From assembly GCA_937989795.1 (NCBI GenBank), contig CALKBB010000150.1, positions 1 through 16,038 on the forward strand: a stretch of 16,038 bases of DNA. Direction: 5' to 3'. A program made the translations under genes and the position numbers. The notes beneath the pieces are model-generated. The model did not search any database, was not told the origin of the DNA, and saw only the letters and a list, made by a program, of their open reading frames with translations. This document shows, one piece after another, positions 13,127-16,038 of the stretch; position 1 is the stretch's first letter; each line of letters begins with the position of its first letter. This DNA comes from an uncultured Collinsella sp. Lineage in GTDB: Bacteria > Actinomycetota > Coriobacteriia > Coriobacteriales > Coriobacteriaceae.

Positions 13127-14842
13127 CTATTGTGCCGAGCCCGCAACGGGCTCAAAATGCTTGTCCTTCACGGCCGCTGCCAAGCGATCTGCCAGATTAC
13201 GCACGCGCGGATCCAGGCGCGCAGCACCCGGGTTGACGAAGAAGCGGGCCGTACAGTCCATAATGCGACCGGTGATGACCAGGTCGTTGTCGCGCAGCGT
13301 GGCGCCCGTGGCAGTAATATCCACGATGCGATCAGTCATGCCGACGATGGGGCCCAACTCGATGTTGCCGTGCAGCGAAACAATGTCGGCGTTCACGCCG
13401 CGCTCGGCATACCATGCACCCGCGATGCGCGGATACTTGGTTGCCACGCGAAGCGAACCGCGGCGGGCATAGTTGCACTCGGCCTGGCCGGCGCGCCACG
13501 CGGGCTCCGCCTCAATAAACGTGCACAGGCCGTAGCCCAGATCGACCAGCTGCAGCAGGTTGAGGTCTGCCTCGATAAGCGAGTCCCAACCGCAGATGCC
13601 GCAATCGGCACCACCGCAGCCCACAAAGGCAGGCGCATCGCTGGGACGCACGATGACAAACTCGATATCGCCGACCGTGCCCTCGCCGGCACGCGTGTCG
13701 CGACCGCGCACAATGAGGTGACGGCCGGGGTCGCGCAGCTCAGAGACGTCCAGACCCGCGGCCTCGAGCACGTCGAGCGTGTCGGCCTTAAGCGAGCCCT
13801 TGGGCACGGCAATGCGCAGCGGGCCCTCGGCGCCACGGCCCGCGGCGTGATCGCCGTCGAAAGCGGCATCCTCGGCCGAGGTGCGCGCGGCCTCCAGACG
13901 CTCGAGCGAAAAGGCGAAGCCCGCCGCCGGCACCTCGATGCCATCGCCAAATGCACCGGTAAAGATGGAGTCGTAGCGTCCGCCCGAACCGACCGGATCG
14001 GGCAGGCCGCCGGCATAGGCCTTAAAGACCAGGCCCGTGTAGTAATCAAACGAGTTCATGATGGAGAAGTCGAACGACAGTACCTGAGCGTCCTCGGGAG
14101 CCAGGCCCTCGACCAGGGCACGGAGTTCGCGCGTCAGCGGCGCGGCGATACCGGCGGCCTCCAGCAGCGCGTCCACGCGGTCGAGCACCTCGGCACCACC
14201 GTGCAGACGCGGTAGCTCGCTAATGGCGGCCTTGACGGCATCGGACTCGGCGCTTGCAGCCACGCGGGCATCGAGGCCCACAAAGTCGTTGGCGTGCACA
14301 CAGCGCAGGGCCTCGGCAGCCAGCTGGCGATTCTCGCATGCCGCGAGCAATTCCTTAAAAGGACGCACGCTACCTGCGATAATGCGCGCATCGGTAAGCG
14401 CCAGCTCGCGCACGGCCTCGGCCACGAGCGAGACAATCTCAACATCGCCCGCGGTATCGCCCGCACCGATAAGCTCAAAGCCCAGCTGTGTAAACTGGCG
14501 CGAGCCACCGGCATTGCGCTGACACTCGCGAACCACCGGCGCCTCGTAGCGAAGGCGCAGGGGCAGGTCGGCCGCGCACATGCGGGTTGAAACCAGGCGC
14601 ACGATCGGCAGCGTGTTGTCGGGACGGACCACCAGCAGGCGACCGTCATCATCAAAGAGCTTAAACGGCGTGTCCGCAATGCGGCCGCCCTCCTCAAGCG
14701 AACCCTTGTCCTCGAGCAGCGGCGTCTCGACCGGAAGGTAATGATGCTCCCTAAAGCAGCCCTTCACCGTACATGCGATCTCTTCGCGCGCCTGAGCCTC
14801 CTCGGGCAATATGTCCCGGAATCCCCACGGTGTGGCCGTCAT
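13127..14842 (-). CDS. hisZG: Fused ATP phosphoribosyltransferase: HisZ regulatory domain + HisG catalytic domain
   Basis: First, feedback-controlled step of histidine synthesis: ATP + PRPP to PR-ATP. One uninterrupted 571-aa frame joins two proteins that are normally separate. Residues 1-320 are HisZ, a histidyl-tRNA synthetase-like regulatory subunit: PWGFRDILP (5-13), RPDNTLPIVR (73-82), the motif-2-like LRYEAPVVREC...RQFTQLGFELIG (97-126), DYYTGLVF (266-273), GSGGRYD (285-291) and AAGFAFSLERL (306-316). A linker rich in Ala, Gly and Asp (about 321-340) follows. Residues 341-571 are short-form HisG: LRIAVPKGSL (342-351), LHGNIELGPIVG (490-501) and the PRPP loop DITATGATLRDN (508-519), without the C-terminal ACT-like domain of long HisG. 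The ATG has GAGGAGG 8 bases upstream. It is the first gene of the operon. Confidence 0.93.
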   Translation of the reverse strand: MTATPWGFRDILPEEAQAREEIACTVKGCFREHHYLPVETPLLEDKGSLEEGGRIADTPFKLFDDDGRLLVVRPDNTLPIVRLVSTRMCAADLPLRLRYEAPVVRECQRNAGGSRQFTQLGFELIGAGDTAGDVEIVSLVAEAVRELALTDARIIAGSVRPFKELLAACENRQLAAEALRCVHANDFVGLDARVAASAESDAVKAAISELPRLHGGAEVLDRVDALLEAAGIAAPLTRELRALVEGLAPEDAQVLSFDFSIMNSFDYYTGLVFKAYAGGLPDPVGSGGRYDSIFTGAFGDGIEVPAAGFAFSLERLEAARTSAEDAAFDGDHAAGRGAEGPLRIAVPKGSLKADTLDVLEAAGLDVSELRDPGRHLIVRGRDTRAGEGTVGDIEFVIVRPSDAPAFVGCGGADCGICGWDSLIEADLNLLQLVDLGYGLCTFIEAEPAWRAGQAECNYARRGSLRVATKYPRIAGAWYAERGVNADIVSLHGNIELGPIVGMTDRIVDITATGATLRDNDLVITGRIMDCTARFFVNPGAARLDPRVRNLADRLAAAVKDKHFEPVAGSAQ

Positions 14843-14878
14843 CTGGTGAGCCTCCTCATGCTGTGTTTCGTATGGAAC

Positions 14879-14908
14879 AGAAGACCGGCATAGCTCCGCC
14901 GGTCTTCT
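14879..14908 (-). promoter_or_regulatory. Hairpin in the his operon leader
   Basis: AGAAGACCGGC (14879-14889) and GCCGGTCTTCT (14898-14908) form a perfect 11-bp stem around an 8-base loop. It lies 37-66 bases before the hisZG start. There is no T-run on the minus strand, so it is not a plain attenuator. No T-box sequence and no histidine-rich leader peptide were found. It may stabilise the 5' end of the mRNA or be a protein-binding site. Confidence 0.5.
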
Positions 14909-14917
14909 GGGTACTTT

Positions 14918-14923
14918 AGCATA
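14918..14923 (-). promoter_or_regulatory. Weak candidate -10 of the his operon
   Basis: The minus strand reads TATGCT within TAGTATGCTAAAG (4 of 6 consensus) with no convincing -35. If used, transcription would start near 14911, directly before the leader hairpin, giving a leader of about 70 bases. The AT content of this short stretch is higher than around it. The assignment is tentative. Confidence 0.25.
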
Positions 14924-14986
14924 CTAGAGTGTTTGCGGGGAGAATCGTCCTCCTCGGCTCATAGCGTATTCATTTGGAAACATAGG

Positions 14987-15124
14987 GGAAAGCGTGTCCC
15001 GCCCGCCAGCCAAAAACTGGGATGCGGTTTCCGGTTGAGGTCCTCAGCGGAAAGTGTGTCCCATTCTGAGCGCCTGTTCTGGGACGTGCTTTCCGCCAGA
15101 AGCCTCAAGCGGAAAGCACGTCCC
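14987..15124. repeat. Phased array of five alternately inverted 14-mers
   Basis: The 14-mer GGAAAGCRYGTCCC occurs at 14987-15000 (+, GGAAAGCGTGTCCC), 15019-15032 (inverted, degenerate GGGATGCGGTTTCC), 15049-15062 (+, GGAAAGTGTGTCCC), 15081-15094 (inverted, GGGACGTGCTTTCC) and 15111-15124 (+, GGAAAGCACGTCCC). The starts are 32, 30, 32 and 30 bases apart, so the array is about two and a half 62-base units. The last two copies extend to a perfect 16-bp inverted repeat (15081-15096 / 15109-15124). It fills the 326-base gap between the his operon and the next gene, together with the his leader; no coding frame of note is seen there. Confidence 0.75.
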
Positions 15125-15153
15125 GTTTCTCAAAAAGCGTCAAACGCCAACTC

Positions 15154-15177
15154 GGCGCCCTGTCCCACTTAGGCGCC
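15154..15177 (-). other. GGCGCC hairpin over the stop codon of the TIM-barrel gene
   Basis: GGCGCC occurs at 15154-15159 and 15172-15177; being self-complementary the two can pair around the stop codon at 15169-15171. On the minus strand a short GCG/CGC stem followed by TTTTT comes about 15 bases later (near 15134-15146). Together this could be a weak terminator, but neither part is convincing. Confidence 0.25.
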
Positions 15178-16005
15178 AATCGCGCGTCGGTACTCCGCCA
15201 TAACCTGAGCGTCGGCTGCCGCGGGATTGGCGAAATAGCGCCAATCATAGGTCTCGGCCGAAACAACTCCGCGATAGCCGCGCGACGCCAGCCTATCTAG
15301 GTCGGCGCGCATATCGCGGTCGCCGTCACCCCAGGCAAGATGCGTCGTGCCATCTGCCGCAACATCGACAAAATGCACGTGGGCGACATCATCGCCAAGC
15401 AGATCGAAATAATCGTCGATGGTATCCCCCGCCACCGCCATAGCGCCCAAATCCAGACATGCCTTAAGTGCCGGATGATCAACTGCCTCGATCATGCGCT
15501 TCGTATCGGCCGCCGAGTTCACGATCATCGACTCAACCGGCTGTAGGGCCTCGAGCACCAGTCGCACGCCGCACTCTCCCGCATGCTCGGCAATCGCACG
15601 CAGCATCGAGGCGCTGCGACCCCACGCGTCCTCGATCGGCTCGTTCAAAAATGCCCAGCCGCTCGAGACCATGACCTGCTCGGCTCCAAGTTCCGCCGCG
15701 ATATCTACAACGTTCTTAAAGTACGCGAGCGTGCGGGCACGCGCCTCATTTCCGCGCGCCGCGATATTCCACGGCTTGGGGTTGTTCTGTTCGGGACAAA
15801 GCCCCACAATCCGAACCCCATACCGCTGTGATAGCTCCCGCACCTGCTCGAGCGAATCGTATCCATGGCAATCGACATACAGATGCATCGCCCCGGTCCA
15901 AAGCTCGCAACACGTGTAGCCCGAAGCCGACGCCGAAGAAAAGAATTCCTCAAGGTCAAAATAACGATGGCTGATATTTATGACGGCAAGCTGCGGATAG
16001 CTCAT
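15169..16005 (-). CDS. Sugar phosphate isomerase/epimerase-like TIM-barrel protein
   Basis: Xylose-isomerase-like TIM barrel (AP endonuclease 2 superfamily; IolE, tagatose 3-epimerase and hydroxypyruvate isomerase relatives). The four expected metal ligands are visible: Glu152 (LVLEALQP), Asp185 (KACLDLGAM), His211 (HVHFVD) and Glu251 (SAETYDW), the last three being typical of divalent-metal epimerases. Length is 278 aa from the ATG at 16003-16005, which has GGAGAG close upstream; a TTG 6 codons earlier is less likely. Substrate cannot be deduced: no sugar transporter, kinase or regulator is in the window. Its promoter is not within the 33 bases left before the window end, and it may be the last gene of an operon starting outside. 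Confidence 0.8.
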   Translation of the reverse strand: MSYPQLAVINISHRYFDLEEFFSSASASGYTCCELWTGAMHLYVDCHGYDSLEQVRELSQRYGVRIVGLCPEQNNPKPWNIAARGNEARARTLAYFKNVVDIAAELGAEQVMVSSGWAFLNEPIEDAWGRSASMLRAIAEHAGECGVRLVLEALQPVESMIVNSAADTKRMIEAVDHPALKACLDLGAMAVAGDTIDDYFDLLGDDVAHVHFVDVAADGTTHLAWGDGDRDMRADLDRLASRGYRGVVSAETYDWRYFANPAAADAQVMAEYRRAIGA

Positions 16006-16038
16006 AATTACTCTCCAACCCAAGCGAGGCCCCGTTCC

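Noticed and set aside
11561..14215. An 884-codon open frame on the plus strand opposite hisD and hisZG
   Set aside because: It is the mirror of two clear his genes with intact catalytic motifs. Long antisense open frames are common in GC-rich genes. The translation is rich in Arg, His, Gly and Ala without domain-like patterning, and it has no ribosome site.
14842..14859. Six-codon leader ORF (ATG AGG AGG CTC ACC AGA TGA) overlapping the hisZG start
   Set aside because: It consists mainly of the Shine-Dalgarno sequence, has no ribosome site of its own and no histidine codons.
14987..15124. CRISPR array
   Set aside because: The repeats are 14 bases, alternate in orientation and have 16- and 18-base spacers that are partly similar to each other; no cas gene is present.
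1..16038. tRNA, rRNA, transposase, phage or defence genes
   Set aside because: No such gene or motif was recognised on either strand. The window is metabolic and housekeeping, so the novelty lies in the fusion and the repeat elements rather than in a new gene system.

Overview
The window is GC-rich bacterial chromosomal DNA with tightly packed genes, Shine-Dalgarno sites of the GGAGG type and almost no intergenic space inside operons. The order mazG - eno - divIC - ppx matches the neighbourhood known from Actinobacteria (in Mycobacterium mazG, eno, a DivIC-like gene and ppx lie close together). Together with the base composition and the fused hisZG gene this suggests a host-associated actinobacterium, possibly of the Coriobacteriia (Collinsella/Olsenella type). 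That placement is an inference, not a database result.

Left part (1-5649). Bases 1-238 are non-coding: a strong rightward terminator of a gene outside the window, and palindromes. Then, all on the minus strand and read right to left: larC2-like, yfcE-like phosphoesterase and mazG (one likely operon, closed by a terminator at 3641-3687); eno with its own promoter and terminator; and divIC-ppx with their own promoter. This is a housekeeping block covering glycolysis, nucleotide-pool cleaning, septum formation and polyphosphate/ppGpp metabolism.

Middle (5650-14842). A PHP-family histidinol phosphatase is read rightward and meets, tail to tail with a 2-base gap, the end of a complete leftward histidine operon: hisZG (fused) - hisD - hisC - hisB - hisH - hisA - hisF - hisI - hisE. 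With the phosphatase, every step from PRPP + ATP to histidine is encoded here: HisZG, HisE, HisI, HisA, HisHF, HisB (dehydratase only), HisC, the PHP phosphatase and HisD. Junctions hisH/hisA (ATGA overlap), hisD/hisC, hisC/hisB and hisA/hisF are 0-3 bases or overlapping, so translational coupling is likely. Two intercistronic gaps, hisB-hisH and hisF-hisI, instead carry conspicuous palindromes that look inserted.

Right end (14843-16038). The his leader with a strong hairpin is followed by a regular array of five alternately inverted 14-base repeats, then a leftward sugar-phosphate isomerase/epimerase-like TIM-barrel gene.

No phage, transposase, CRISPR or defence gene was seen. The points most worth a second look are the HisZ-HisG fusion, the phased 14-mer array upstream of the his operon, the palindromic elements inside the his operon, and a repeated 10-mer at the eno promoter.
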